Of a DNA stretch of 42,303 nucleotides, positions 32,300 through 41,309 are shown in pieces. Where the stretch lies: IMG/VR virus record IMGVR_UViG_3300032050_000278, positions 1 to 42,303 of that record. The stretch is one strand, 5' to 3'. A program made the translations under genes and the position numbers. Positions within the stretch are counted from its first letter, which is position 1, and the number at the start of each line of letters is the position of its first letter. The notes beneath the pieces are model-generated. The model ran no database searches and had not been told where the DNA came from. It was given only the letters and a program-made list of their open reading frames with translations. The stretch comes from a virus.

Positions 32300-33563
32300 C
32301 CAAGGACAGATTGAACAACTTTTAAGACAAGTAGGTTTTCCTGAGTCTGCTATTCCTACTATGGTTAAGATTGCTCAATTAGAATCTACTAATGATACTC
32401 AGGCTTTTAATCCTGATTCAACAACAAAAGATTTATCTTATGGTTTATTTCAAATTAATATGTTTGGAAATATGGGACCTGAACGTAGAAAATGGTTTGG
32501 TCTTAAATCAAATGAAGAATTGTATGACCCAGTAACTAATGCTAAGGCAGCATACAAGTTGTGGAGTTCTAAGGAAAAGCAAGGCAAAGGTAAAGGCTTT
32601 ACACATTGGAGTACTTATAATGAACAAATTGCAGGGAATCCTAATTTGAGAACACAGAACATACAAGGCATGGAAGCCAGTGCTACTACTTCTGCTGCTG
32701 GTTTTGAAAACGAAGGTGAATCATTTGCTTTAACAGCAGCAATGATTGATAGGGCTTTCCTGACCGATAAAGAAATTGGTAAAATATTTCAAGACTTTAA
32801 AGGTCAACAAGGTCCAGAGACTGAGAAAGCATTAAAGGCTGCGTTGCAACAAACAAAGTTTTGGCAAAAGTTCTCTGCAGATGTTAAACAAGAAATCTAT
32901 TCAAGTCTTTTATTAGACCCTGCTAGTTATCAAGAGAAGTTTAAATTAAGACTTGATGAAATTAAAAACAAGTTTTTAACTATCGGTGCACCTGTTCCAT
33001 CAAGTTTAGAATTACAAGACCTTGCCAAGAAAACCCTTTTGTTTGGTTTAAAGGGTACTCAGTTAGATGAGATAGTTTTCAATTCTGTTAAGTTTGATAA
33101 TAATTTTATTGCTGGTAAGGCTGGAGAATACGCCACCAGTATTTATAAATCAATAGAAGATTTTGGTGGCACTATTGATAAGACTTCTTCAGAGTTTAAG
33201 AATTATGTTTTTGATGCTATTAGAACTGGCGGGGCTAGTGTCAGTCAAGTAAAGAAACAGTACGCTGATTTGGCTGCTCAAATGTATCCACAGTTTGCTG
33301 AGAGGTTTAAATCTGGTGCAACTTTAAGAGAGGTTGCTTCTCCTTATCTTCAGTTAGCAACTCAATATTTAGAGGAACCTATTACTGATTTAAAAAATCC
33401 TATTATTCAAACAGGTTTGGTTAATGGTATGAATGCTTTAGATTATGTTAAAGAGGTTAAAAAGAACCCTAAGTGGCAATATACTTATAATGCTACTGAA
33501 TCAATTCTTGGTTCATTGAAAAGTGTTTTGACTGATTTTGGTTTTGGGTTCGGTGGTAAATAA
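32289..33563 (+). CDS. Virion-associated lytic transglycosylase-like protein (424 aa)
   Basis: I chose ATG 32289 with AGGTGA upstream; GTG 32277 is an alternative. Residues 27-60 (KIAQLESTNDTQAFNPDSTT, then SYGLFQINMFG) carry the SLT-type signature: catalytic E32 and GLFQIN at 52-57. The rest is helical with no other domain. It likely opens the cell wall locally during DNA entry. Confidence 0.85.
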   Translation: MQYSQGQIEQLLRQVGFPESAIPTMVKIAQLESTNDTQAFNPDSTTKDLSYGLFQINMFGNMGPERRKWFGLKSNEELYDPVTNAKAAYKLWSSKEKQGKGKGFTHWSTYNEQIAGNPNLRTQNIQGMEASATTSAAGFENEGESFALTAAMIDRAFLTDKEIGKIFQDFKGQQGPETEKALKAALQQTKFWQKFSADVKQEIYSSLLLDPASYQEKFKLRLDEIKNKFLTIGAPVPSSLELQDLAKKTLLFGLKGTQLDEIVFNSVKFDNNFIAGKAGEYATSIYKSIEDFGGTIDKTSSEFKNYVFDAIRTGGASVSQVKKQYADLAAQMYPQFAERFKSGATLREVASPYLQLATQYLEEPITDLKNPIIQTGLVNGMNALDYVKEVKKNPKWQYTYNATESILGSLKSVLTDFGFGFGGK

Positions 33564-34690
33564 TGGCTGAGAGTCGTAAACAATATTTAGAACGTCGTGT
33601 TCAAGAAGCAGCAAGTCTTGGTAGAACCGTTGATATTAAAATTCCTAATAATCCTACTAAGGCACAATTAACTGCACTTGATGATAAGATAAATAAAGTT
33701 TTATATCCTACTGGTAAATATGGTGATACTTCACCAGTTCCTTCTGCACCACCACCAGACCCTGGTGCTGCTCTTGCCGCAGAACAAAGACGCCAATTTG
33801 AATTAACACAATCATTACAGAAACAACAACAACGTCAAAGTGCTTTTGATTTGGCTAAGTCTTTTGCTGTACAATATGGTTTAGGTGAAAGCATTGCTGA
33901 CAGAATTGTTGACCTTACTGTTAATCAAGGATACACAGAAACCGCTTTAACTTTAGCCTTACAACAATCACCAGAGTATAAAGAACGTTTTTCTGGTTTA
34001 GAAAAGTATAAACAAAACTTTGCATCAGATATTGCTGCTGGTAGAAAAGCACAACCTTTAACTCCTTCTCAATATATTAAAGCCGAGCAAGAGTATCAAG
34101 AAATTTTATCAAGATATGGTCTTAAAGATTTGGCTAGTCAAGGAACTTTTTCTGAATTAATTGGTGGAGATGTTTCTGCTATTGAACTTAAAGACCGTGT
34201 AGAAAATGTGTATGACAAAATCAGAAATGCTGATAGTGTTCTTAAAGAACAATTAACAACTTATTTCCCAACGTTAACTGAAGCAGATTTTGCTAAATCA
34301 TTACTAACTGGTAAGAACCCAGAAGATATGGCTTCATCTTTGAAGCGTCGTGTATCTCAGGCTGAGATTAGTTCTGAGGCTGCTCGTGCAGGTTTGGGTG
34401 GATTAACTGTTGGTCGTGCTGCTGAACTAGAGCAAATGGGTCTTACAAGAACTATTGCACGTGCAGGTTATTCAAGAATTGCTGAACAACAATCAGTGTT
34501 AAATAAACTTGGTTCTATTTATCAACAAGATGTTACAGGTTTACAAACAGAATTAGAAGCAGAACAGTTCCAAGGTTTGGCTTCACAGAGACGAAAGAAA
34601 CTTGAGCAAACAGAGCAAGCAACGTTTGCTGGCCGAAGTGGTGTGTCTCAAGTATCTCTTTCTCAACAAGGTACAGCAGGTACCCTCTAA
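33563..34690 (+). CDS. Internal virion protein candidate, helical (375 aa)
   Basis: TAATG overlap with the upstream gene. Highly helical and Gln-rich (ELTQSLQKQQQRQSAFDLAK), with TALTLALQQSPEYKERFSGL in the first half; the C-terminus contains AELEQMGLTRTIARAGYSRI. No recognised domain. Probably the last protein of the ejection cluster. Confidence 0.65.
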   Translation: MAESRKQYLERRVQEAASLGRTVDIKIPNNPTKAQLTALDDKINKVLYPTGKYGDTSPVPSAPPPDPGAALAAEQRRQFELTQSLQKQQQRQSAFDLAKSFAVQYGLGESIADRIVDLTVNQGYTETALTLALQQSPEYKERFSGLEKYKQNFASDIAAGRKAQPLTPSQYIKAEQEYQEILSRYGLKDLASQGTFSELIGGDVSAIELKDRVENVYDKIRNADSVLKEQLTTYFPTLTEADFAKSLLTGKNPEDMASSLKRRVSQAEISSEAARAGLGGLTVGRAAELEQMGLTRTIARAGYSRIAEQQSVLNKLGSIYQQDVTGLQTELEAEQFQGLASQRRKKLEQTEQATFAGRSGVSQVSLSQQGTAGTL

Positions 34691-34808
34691 ACCACAACAG
34701 GACCGACCAGCCCCTGTGTGCGCAAAAGACTGGTAGCAAAAGCCATTACTTCTCCCCCAAGAAGATAATGAGGTTTGCGAAACTACAACAGAATGGGAGA
34801 CCGTTGCG
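34691..34808. other. 118-bp gap between ejection and capsid modules
   Basis: No gene seen. A short imperfect stem (ACCAG at 34697-34701 and CTGGT at 34730-34734) is present. A promoter or transcript end here would fit, but no clear hexamers are visible. Confidence 0.35.
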
Positions 34809-35279
34809 ATGAGCAACACTTATCAAGAATGGGACGACGAAGAAGACGTTACCCCTATGAACGAATCCGAATTGTTAAAACAATTACGGAAAGAACTCAA
34901 AGTTAAAAATAAGCAGATGTCAGAAATGGAATCTAAACTTAGTGACTTTGAGAAAAGTCAAAGAGAAAACGTTATCAAGTCTGTTCTTGAATCAAAGGGC
35001 GTTAATCCAAAAATAGCAAAATTCATTCCTTCAGATATTGATACTTCACCCGAAGTTATTGGTACTTGGATTGATGAGAATGCCGATGTTTTTGGAGTGG
35101 CTGTTCCAGCGCAAGAAAACAAAGGACCTAATTTAGGTGCTTTGCGTTCTATTGACGCTATAACTGCAAACGCTCAAACACTTACTGGTACGCAAGATGT
35201 GTTATCTCAAATTCAAAATGCAAGTGAAGAAGAGTTACTTAACATGATTCATGCTGCTGGTGGTGGATACGGCTCATAA
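34809..35279 (+). CDS. Capsid scaffolding protein candidate (156 aa)
   Basis: Acidic and helical, with a coiled-coil stretch (LRKELKVKNKQMSEMESKLS) in the first third, and located just before the capsid gene, as scaffolds usually are. No protease gene is recognised nearby. Confidence 0.7.
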   Translation: MSNTYQEWDDEEDVTPMNESELLKQLRKELKVKNKQMSEMESKLSDFEKSQRENVIKSVLESKGVNPKIAKFIPSDIDTSPEVIGTWIDENADVFGVAVPAQENKGPNLGALRSIDAITANAQTLTGTQDVLSQIQNASEEELLNMIHAAGGGYGS

Positions 35280-35305
35280 AAACAATCAAATAAGGAAAAG
35301 GTAAA

Positions 35306-36490
35306 ATGGCAAACACATTCACCTCTACTGACTCTGGTTCGCTCGGTACATCTCTTGTTGTACAGGCTTACGATAAGTTAGTAGAATTTGCGTTACGTTC
35401 ACAACCGATGCTTCGCTCAGTTTCTGACAAGCGTCCAGTTAACGTAACATCTCCAGGTACATCTGTAACTTTTCAAATTTACAATGACTTGGCAGTTGCA
35501 ACAACCGCATTAACAGAAACAACTGACCCAGATGCCGTAGGAATCCCTTCAACATCATCTGTATCAGTTACTCTAAATGAATACGGTAACGTTGCTTTAG
35601 TAACACGCAAACTGCAATTAACATCTTTAACAGATGTTGACCCAGGTATTGCAAACATCCTTGCATACAACATGGCTGACTCAATTGATGATGTAGTTCA
35701 AACTACTCTCAACGGTGGAACCAACGTTCGTTATGCTTCAGGTGGAGCATCAGACCCAACCTCACGTGCAACAGTTGCAGCAGAAGATATTATTGCTGCA
35801 TCAGATATTCGTTTTGCTATTGCAAAACTTCGTGCAGGTAAATCAGTTCCACGTAAAGGAAACCTATACTGGTGTGCAATACATCCAGAAGTTTCACACG
35901 ACCTTCGTGCAGAAACAGGTTCAGGTTCTTGGAGATTGCCTCACGAATATAACTCAAATGATAACATTTGGGCTGGCGAAATTGGCCAATTCGAAGGTGC
36001 TTACTTCATTGAATCACCACGTATGACTGCAGCAAAAGACGGTGCAGACCAAACAGCATTAGCAACTGCTTCAGCAGTTAGCGGTGCGTCTGGTGCATTT
36101 ACAATCGTTGCAGCAAATGCTGCTTTCGGTGGTCTTGCTAAGGTAGGAGATAAAATCTCTGGTACCAACGTTGGTACAGGTGCAAAGATTACAGCAATTT
36201 CCGTAGGAGCAACAAACACTACTTACACAGTAGATGTTGCTAACTCTGGAACTGTTGGAACTAACACCCTTACAGTAACCCCTGTAACAAAGGTATTCCG
36301 TACCTTACTTGCTGGTCAACAAGCACTTGCAGAAGCAGTTGCTGAAGAACCACACGTAGTTGCTGGTCCTGTTACTGATAAGTTAATGCGTTTCCGTCCA
36401 TTAGGTTGGTACGGTATGCTAGGATTTGCTCGCTACCGCGAAGCATCTCTATACAGAATTGAATCATCTTCAAGCATTAACCTTGCTTAA
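35306..36490 (+). CDS. Major capsid protein, N4-gp56-like family (394 aa)
   Basis: AAGGAAAAG precedes ATG 35306. The opening and the core (AYDKLVEFALRSQPMLRSVS; NEYGNVALVTRKLQLTSLTD; WCAIHPEVSHDLRAETGSG) fit the N4-gp56 capsid family. Residues of about 245-328 are an extra beta-rich, Thr/Gly/Ala-rich insertion (GDKISGTNVGTGAKITAISV) between YFIESPRM and VFRTLLAGQQA, suggesting a surface decoration domain. A terminator follows. Confidence 0.85.
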   Translation: MANTFTSTDSGSLGTSLVVQAYDKLVEFALRSQPMLRSVSDKRPVNVTSPGTSVTFQIYNDLAVATTALTETTDPDAVGIPSTSSVSVTLNEYGNVALVTRKLQLTSLTDVDPGIANILAYNMADSIDDVVQTTLNGGTNVRYASGGASDPTSRATVAAEDIIAASDIRFAIAKLRAGKSVPRKGNLYWCAIHPEVSHDLRAETGSGSWRLPHEYNSNDNIWAGEIGQFEGAYFIESPRMTAAKDGADQTALATASAVSGASGAFTIVAANAAFGGLAKVGDKISGTNVGTGAKITAISVGATNTTYTVDVANSGTVGTNTLTVTPVTKVFRTLLAGQQALAEAVAEEPHVVAGPVTDKLMRFRPLGWYGMLGFARYREASLYRIESSSSINLA

Positions 36491-36509
36491 TTAGATTCAA
36501 ATCAAAATT

Positions 36510-36535
36510 AAAGCCCCTGGGTAACTGGGGGCTTT
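36510..36535 (+). terminator. Terminator-like hairpin behind the capsid gene
   Basis: AAAGCCCC (36510-36517) pairs with GGGGCTTT (36528-36535), 10-base loop, followed by ACTTATT. It probably reduces or ends transcription after the abundant capsid message. Confidence 0.75.
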
Positions 36536-36556
36536 ACTTATTAAGGAGAAAACAAA

Positions 36557-36814
36557 TTGCCTATTTTTAGACCGCCAACAGTTGATGAAGGTCCTGCAGG
36601 TGGAGGGCATTTCTTTTCTCGTTACAAAATTCCTAGAGGTGACAGTATTGTTAATAACGGTGGAACTTATACTCGTATTCGTACGCCGTCTCTTGATGAG
36701 TTTATTGCTGCCACTTTTGTTTATCAAGGTGGTCACGAATATGAAGTGGACGATGCTGAGAAAGCCGCGCTTATTGCCAGTGGCAATGGTATTACGGAAA
36801 GTAACTTCACATAA
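36557..36814 (+). CDS. Small virion-region protein (85 aa)
   Basis: TTG start with AAGGAG upstream. Sequence PIFRPPTVDEGPAGGGHFFS, then DSIVNNGGTYTRIRTPSLDE. No family that I can name; by position a head-completion or decoration protein. Confidence 0.65.
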   Translation: MPIFRPPTVDEGPAGGGHFFSRYKIPRGDSIVNNGGTYTRIRTPSLDEFIAATFVYQGGHEYEVDDAEKAALIASGNGITESNFT

Positions 36815-37089
36815 TGATAGAGAACATTCTTATAGCGGGTGCGACTGCAAGCGCAATTGCTTCTGTATTTTTTGTGATTGCTCCAACAGTTCGAAAGACT
36901 CGTTCTATGATGGAATGGTTGGAAAAGTTTCGCAGGGATTGGGAAGGCGAAGAAGAATCTCCTGGTAGAGCACGTGTTCCTGGTGTGATGGAAAGACTTA
37001 ACAGACTTGACGGTGAGTTAAGCAATAATGGTGGTTCATCTATTAAAGATGCTATCGAAAGAATTGAAAAGACTTTAGGGACGAAATGA
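36814..37089 (+). CDS. Membrane-anchored small protein (91 aa)
   Basis: Residues 5-25 are hydrophobic (ILIAGATASAIASVFFVIAP), followed by a charged helix (MMEWLEKFRRDWEGEEESPG) and a second helix near the end. A holin-like or spanin-like role is possible, but the distance from the lysis genes argues against it. Starts on the last base of the previous stop. Confidence 0.65.
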   Translation: MIENILIAGATASAIASVFFVIAPTVRKTRSMMEWLEKFRRDWEGEEESPGRARVPGVMERLNRLDGELSNNGGSSIKDAIERIEKTLGTK

Positions 37090-37337
37090 GTTTACATAGA
37101 GAACGTACACATCCTGAGTTTGTTGAAGGATGTTTTGGTTGCAAGGCTTCAACCATTGACCTGAATGCAGGTGAAGCCAACTCTCGTTTAACGATGAGTT
37201 CAAAAAAATGGGATAAAGAACTTGCGTTATATCGTACGGCTAGAGCACAAGGTATTCAACCTGAAGGTACTAGCACAGCGAAGATACGTAAGGCAATAGA
37301 TATATCAAACAAAACTGGAACAGCATATGGAGCGTAA
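37086..37337 (+). CDS. Hypothetical protein with N-terminal Cys pair (83 aa)
   Basis: ATGA overlap with the upstream gene. HPEFVEGCFGCKASTIDLNA contains a CxxC; the rest is basic (SKKWDKELALYRTARAQG). It resembles a small protein often seen in actinophage structural regions; function unknown. Confidence 0.65.
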   Translation: MSLHRERTHPEFVEGCFGCKASTIDLNAGEANSRLTMSSKKWDKELALYRTARAQGIQPEGTSTAKIRKAIDISNKTGTAYGA

Positions 37338-37340
37338 ATA

Positions 37341-37448
37341 ATGTACGGTAAAAAAATGGCTAAAGGTAAGAAAATGATGGATATGAAAAAAATGGATGCT
37401 AAGAAAAAAGCAATGCCTAAAATGAAGAAAATGGGAAAGAAGAAATAA
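37341..37448 (+). CDS. Lys/Met-rich micro-protein (35 aa)
   Basis: ATG 37341 to TAA 37446-37448. Composition is extreme: 16 lysines and 9 methionines out of 35 residues (it opens MYGKKMAKGKKMMDMKKMD). It lies in a run of small basic genes, 3 bases behind the upstream stop codon and 2 bases before the next ATG. Could be a DNA-condensing or virion-associated peptide; inference. Confidence 0.65.
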   Translation: MYGKKMAKGKKMMDMKKMDAKKKAMPKMKKMGKKK

Positions 37449-37449
37449 T

Positions 37450-37587
37450 ATGTGTGCAACTTGTGGATGTAATTATATAAATTATGAACACGAAATGGGT
37501 GCTATCAGAGGAAAGAATCCTGCTCAAACTAATACAGGTGTAGAAGTTCCTCCGATGCCACGTCAAGGTTCGGAGAACCCTGAATAA
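37450..37587 (+). CDS. Small Cys-motif protein (45 aa)
   Basis: Begins MCATCGCNYI, a Cys-rich head seen in small phage proteins, and ends in a flexible Pro/Gly segment. The stop overlaps the next ATG by one base (TAATG). Possibly zinc-binding. Confidence 0.65.
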   Translation: MCATCGCNYINYEHEMGAIRGKNPAQTNTGVEVPPMPRQGSENPE

Positions 37588-37847
37588 TGAATAAAGACTC
37601 ACGCCTTAAAAGGGCTGGGGTTTCTGGTTTTAACAAGCCAAAGCGGACTCCTAATCACCCTACTAAGTCACACGTTGTTGTGGCTAAATCTGGTTCACAG
37701 GTTAAGACAATCCGCTTTGGTCAACAAGGTGTTACTGGGGATAAGAAAGCAACACCACGTCAAGCATCTTTTAAAGCACGTCATGCAAAGAATATTGCTA
37801 AGGGTAAGATGAGTGCCGCTTATTGGGCAGACAAGGTGAAGTGGTGA
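37587..37847 (+). CDS. Basic conserved phage protein (86 aa)
   Basis: Lys/Arg-rich; the segment VKTIRFGQQGVTGDKKATPR and the ending MSAAYWADKVKW match a small protein widespread in marine phages whose function is unknown. It runs directly into the next small basic gene. Confidence 0.75.
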   Translation: MNKDSRLKRAGVSGFNKPKRTPNHPTKSHVVVAKSGSQVKTIRFGQQGVTGDKKATPRQASFKARHAKNIAKGKMSAAYWADKVKW

Positions 37848-38026
37848 AAAAGAAAGCAAAGTCTAAAGTTAATGCTGCAGGTAATTACACTAAACCTGGT
37901 ATGCGTAAAGCATTGTTTAATAAAATTAAGGCTGGTTCTAAGGGTGGGGACCCTGGTGAATGGTCTGCTCGTAAAGCACAACTGCTTGCTGTTCAATATA
38001 AGAAGGCTGGCGGGGGTTACAAATAA
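37844..38026 (+). CDS. Basic conserved phage protein (60 aa)
   Basis: I set the start at GTG 37844, overlapping the upstream TGA (GTGA), because the conserved part begins KKKAKSKVNAAGNYTKPGM. The remainder (GGDPGEWSARKAQLLAVQYK) is a motif common in cyanophage and other marine phage genomes. A longer TTG start at 37823 is possible. Confidence 0.75.
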   Translation: MKKKAKSKVNAAGNYTKPGMRKALFNKIKAGSKGGDPGEWSARKAQLLAVQYKKAGGGYK

Positions 38027-38262
38027 TGGCTCTTGCTAAGTCGCAACAGTCTCTTAAGAATTGGGGTTCTCAGAAGTGGAGAACTTCTGATGGTAAACCT
38101 TCTAAGGGTAAGAAACGTTATTTACCTGATGCTGCTTGGAATGCTTTGAGTCCTGCTGAGAAGGCTGCTACTAATAGGGCTAAGGCTAAAGGTAATAAAA
38201 AGGGTAAACAGTTTGTTGCTCAACCTAAGAATATTAAAAAGAAAACGGCTAAATATAGATGA
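38026..38262 (+). CDS. Basic conserved phage protein (78 aa)
   Basis: Lys-rich (KWRTSDGKPSKGKKRYLPDA, and the tail KNIKKKTAKYR), matching the DUF5872-like small proteins of marine phages. Starts on the last base of the previous stop. With its neighbours it makes a cluster of positively charged proteins. Confidence 0.75.
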   Translation: MALAKSQQSLKNWGSQKWRTSDGKPSKGKKRYLPDAAWNALSPAEKAATNRAKAKGNKKGKQFVAQPKNIKKKTAKYR

Positions 38263-39149
38263 CAACATTTAATGAGTTAACAGAAGAAATCCTTATTAAT
38301 CTTGAGGGTTTTACTATGCGTCAAGACCGCACCACATATTTGACTGCTGCTATTGATAACAATGATTTGTCTTTGGCTTTGGCTTCAGGTGACAACATTG
38401 GTAAAGGTATTCTTGAAATTGATGATGAACTTATTCACATTGACTCTGTTGACCGTTCTGACCGTTCTGCTGTTATCTCACCTTTTGGTAGAGGTTACCG
38501 TGGTACTACTGCTGCAGCACATACTGTAAATACTAAAGTTACTTTTGCACCAAGTTTTCCACGTATCTCTGTTAAGAGAGCAATCAACGATACTCTTCGT
38601 GCCGTTTACCCTAATGTTTACGGTGTAGCATCTCATACTTTTACTTTTAATGCTTCACAAAATACTTACTCTCTTCCTGTTGCTGCTGAAACAGTGTTAG
38701 CAGTTTCTTGGGATTCTATTGGTCCTTCAGGTGAATGGATTCCAATTCGTCGTTGGAGACATGACCCTATGGCTGCAACAGTGGATTATTCTAACGGTAA
38801 CACTATTACTTTAAATGAGGCTATTGTTCCTGGTCGTACTGTTCAGGTTGTTTATGCTAAAACACCTACACCTCTTTCAGCCGATGCTGATGTTTTTACA
38901 ACCACTACTGGTCTTGAGGAAACTAGTCGTGATTTGATTGTCTATGGTGCTTCGTATCGTATGGCATCTTTCCTTGACCCTGGTCGTTTAACATTTACTT
39001 CTCCTGAAGCAGATGCTAATGACCAGACACGTCCGTTTGGTTCTGGTACAAGTACTGCAAGATATTTGTTGGCTTTGTATCAGCAACGTTTACAAGAAGA
39101 AACTAACCGTCTAAATGGTAAATATCCAGTAAGGGTTCATTATGTCTAG
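38259..39149 (+). CDS. Head-tail connector / tail adaptor protein candidate (296 aa)
   Basis: Length and position (between capsid-associated small genes and the fibre gene) fit an adaptor or tail-tube protein. The first 100 residues are mixed (IEIDDELIHIDSVDRSDRSA-type beta strands), with a Trp/Arg-rich middle (SGEWIPIRRWRHDP) and a helical end (TARYLLALYQQRLQEETNRL). Its stop overlaps the next start by 8 bases. Not assigned to a named family. Confidence 0.6.
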   Translation: MTTFNELTEEILINLEGFTMRQDRTTYLTAAIDNNDLSLALASGDNIGKGILEIDDELIHIDSVDRSDRSAVISPFGRGYRGTTAAAHTVNTKVTFAPSFPRISVKRAINDTLRAVYPNVYGVASHTFTFNASQNTYSLPVAAETVLAVSWDSIGPSGEWIPIRRWRHDPMAATVDYSNGNTITLNEAIVPGRTVQVVYAKTPTPLSADADVFTTTTGLEETSRDLIVYGASYRMASFLDPGRLTFTSPEADANDQTRPFGSGTSTARYLLALYQQRLQEETNRLNGKYPVRVHYV

Positions 39150-40908
39150 AAAGTATTCCAGCGTCTCTCTTGAGACTGAAGTTGTTGGTTCTTTAACAAC
39201 AACTGCCACAACTATTACTGTTGCTAATGCAACGAATTTACTTGGTGGTATTAACCCAGCGTCTATTAACACAACTGATGATTTCATTGTTGTGCTTGAA
39301 CCTGAAACATCTTCTGAGGAAATTGTTAGGGTAACAGGTGTTTCTTCTAACACTTTGACTGTTGTTCGTGGTCACGATGGTTCAACAGGTAAGACACATT
39401 CTTCTGGTGCCAAGGTTCGCCATATGGCTATCGGTGAGGATATGCGTAATGCTGCTTCTCACGTTGAGGCTACTGCTGTTCACGGTGCTACTGGTGCTGT
39501 GGTTGGTACAACTAACACACAGACTTTAACTAACAAAACTATCAGTGCTGCAAGTAATACTATTAGTGATATTGCTAACGCTAACATTGCTGCAGGTGCA
39601 GCGATTGCTGATACTAAACTTGGAACAATTTCTACAGCGAATAAGGTTCAGAACTCTGCTACTACTGCTACTTCAAGTAACTCTGGTTCAGCAATTGTTT
39701 CTCGTGATTCTTCAGGTAACTTCTCTGCTGGTGTTATCACAGCAAATGTTACTGGTGCTTTAACAGGTAATGCTTCTACTGCAACAACTCTTGCTACTGG
39801 TAGAGATTTTCAAATTGTTGGTGATGTTGAGGCTTCAGCCCAATCATTTAACGGTTCAGGAAATGTTACCTTAACAACAAGTATTGCTAACGGTGCAATT
39901 GTTAACGCTGATGTTAACGCATCTGCTGCGATTGCTGCAACTAAGATTGCTGGTACAGCAATTACTGCTGCAGATACTGGCACTGTTACTAACACAATGT
40001 TGGCTGGTTCAATTGCCAACGGCAAGTTAGCAACTGACCCTCTGGCTCGTGCTAACCATACTGGTACACAACTAGCATCAACTGTTTCAGATTTTGATAC
40101 ACAGGTTCGTACTTCTAAAGTAACTGACCTTGCTGCACCTACTGGTTCATTCTCTATGAACTCACAAAAAATTACTAACCTTGCCACACCAACATCTAAT
40201 GCTGATGCTTCTACTAAAGCATATGTTGATACTTCTATCAGTAACCTTATTGATGGTGCCCCTGGTACTTTGGATACTTTGAATGAGATTGCTGCAGCAC
40301 TTGCTGATACAGCGAACTTCTCTGACACTGTTGTTCTGAAGGCTGGTTCTACAATGTCTGGTGCCCTTGCTATGGGTACTAACAAGATTACTGGTCTTGG
40401 TACACCAACTAACTCAGCAGATGCTGCAACTAAAAACTATGTTGATACTGTTGTTATTGCACCAAGTAATCTTACTGGTGTTATTACCTCTGTTGGTGCT
40501 GCAACTTCTATTGCTTCACAGACTGGTACTGGTTCAACATTTGTTGTACAAGACACACCAACTTTAACCACACCTGTTTTGGGTGTTGCTACTGCAACAT
40601 CTATTAACGGTACAACTATTCCAAGCACTGCAACCTTAGTTACTACTGGTGATACTACTTTACTTGTTCCAAGTCAAACAGGTCAATCAGGTAAATATTT
40701 AACAACTAACGGTACAGCATCTTCTTGGGATACTGTTTCTAGTGGTTCAGCAACTTATTATCAAACTTCAGCCCCAACTGCTACAGCAATTGGTGAGTTG
40801 TGGGTTGATTCTGATGCAACAGCATCAATTTTAAATACTAACGATTTTGTTCAAAAGACAGATATTTACTCAGAAGCGATTCATCCGTTCGTGATGATGG
40901 GAGCGTAA
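39142..40908 (+). CDS. Long tail fibre protein with repeats (588 aa)
   Basis: N-terminal domain (residues 1-100, TNLLGGINPAS...VRHMAIGEDM) then a repetitive shaft: two copies of a motif like ITNLATPTSNADASTKAYVD and ITGLGTPTNSADAATKNYVD, typical of phage fibre repeats, and two of the NANIAAGAAIADTKL type. The C-terminus has ELWVDSDA, also found in the 2012 protein. It is a trimeric fibre by family knowledge. Confidence 0.85.
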   Translation: MSRKYSSVSLETEVVGSLTTTATTITVANATNLLGGINPASINTTDDFIVVLEPETSSEEIVRVTGVSSNTLTVVRGHDGSTGKTHSSGAKVRHMAIGEDMRNAASHVEATAVHGATGAVVGTTNTQTLTNKTISAASNTISDIANANIAAGAAIADTKLGTISTANKVQNSATTATSSNSGSAIVSRDSSGNFSAGVITANVTGALTGNASTATTLATGRDFQIVGDVEASAQSFNGSGNVTLTTSIANGAIVNADVNASAAIAATKIAGTAITAADTGTVTNTMLAGSIANGKLATDPLARANHTGTQLASTVSDFDTQVRTSKVTDLAAPTGSFSMNSQKITNLATPTSNADASTKAYVDTSISNLIDGAPGTLDTLNEIAAALADTANFSDTVVLKAGSTMSGALAMGTNKITGLGTPTNSADAATKNYVDTVVIAPSNLTGVITSVGAATSIASQTGTGSTFVVQDTPTLTTPVLGVATATSINGTTIPSTATLVTTGDTTLLVPSQTGQSGKYLTTNGTASSWDTVSSGSATYYQTSAPTATAIGELWVDSDATASILNTNDFVQKTDIYSEAIHPFVMMGA

Positions 40909-40917
40909 GGAAAACTA

Positions 40918-41247
40918 ATGGCAATCACATATAAGGTGCTAGGTCAATCAGCACCATCAGCAACAACCAACACAGATGTTTATACTGTTGGAGCAGGGAA
41001 GCAAACAACTATTTCTACTATTACGGTTTGTAATCGTGGAACATCTTCAGCAACGTATCGTATCGCTGTTAGACCTAACGGTGCAACAATAGCAAACGAA
41101 CATTACATTGCCTATGATGCACCTATTGGTTCTAATGATTCTGTTACTTGGACTATTGGTATGACTGTTGATGCAGCAGATGTTGTTACTGTTTATGCGT
41201 CTACAGCAAACTTGTCTGTTAATATCTTCGGAGCGGAGATTGCGTAA
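40918..41247 (+). CDS. Tail-fibre-associated adaptor protein (109 aa)
   Basis: AAGGAAAAC before ATG 40918. A common small phage protein (AITYKVLGQSAPSATTNTDV, VCNRGTSSATYRIAVRP), beta-rich, always close to fibres in phages I know. The C-terminal 54 residues recur at 1-167. It is coupled by TAATG to the tip protein. Confidence 0.8.
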   Translation: MAITYKVLGQSAPSATTNTDVYTVGAGKQTTISTITVCNRGTSSATYRIAVRPNGATIANEHYIAYDAPIGSNDSVTWTIGMTVDAADVVTVYASTANLSVNIFGAEIA

Positions 41248-41309
41248 TGGGTGTTAAATCAGCAACGGCTTTTGGTTTGACTAGTGGTTTAGAACCTGCA
41301 ATGGTTTTT
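41081..41309 (+). repeat. Near-identical copy of 1-229
   Basis: Matching partner of the repeat at the window start; differences fall at the positions corresponding to 128, 199, 200 and 219. See the finding on end homology. Confidence 0.9.

Noticed and set aside
39810-40385. 191-residue frame opposite the long tail fibre gene
   Set aside because: Its Val/Ala/Ser-rich composition is the mirror of the repetitive fibre coding strand; no ribosome site and it conflicts with a clear gene.
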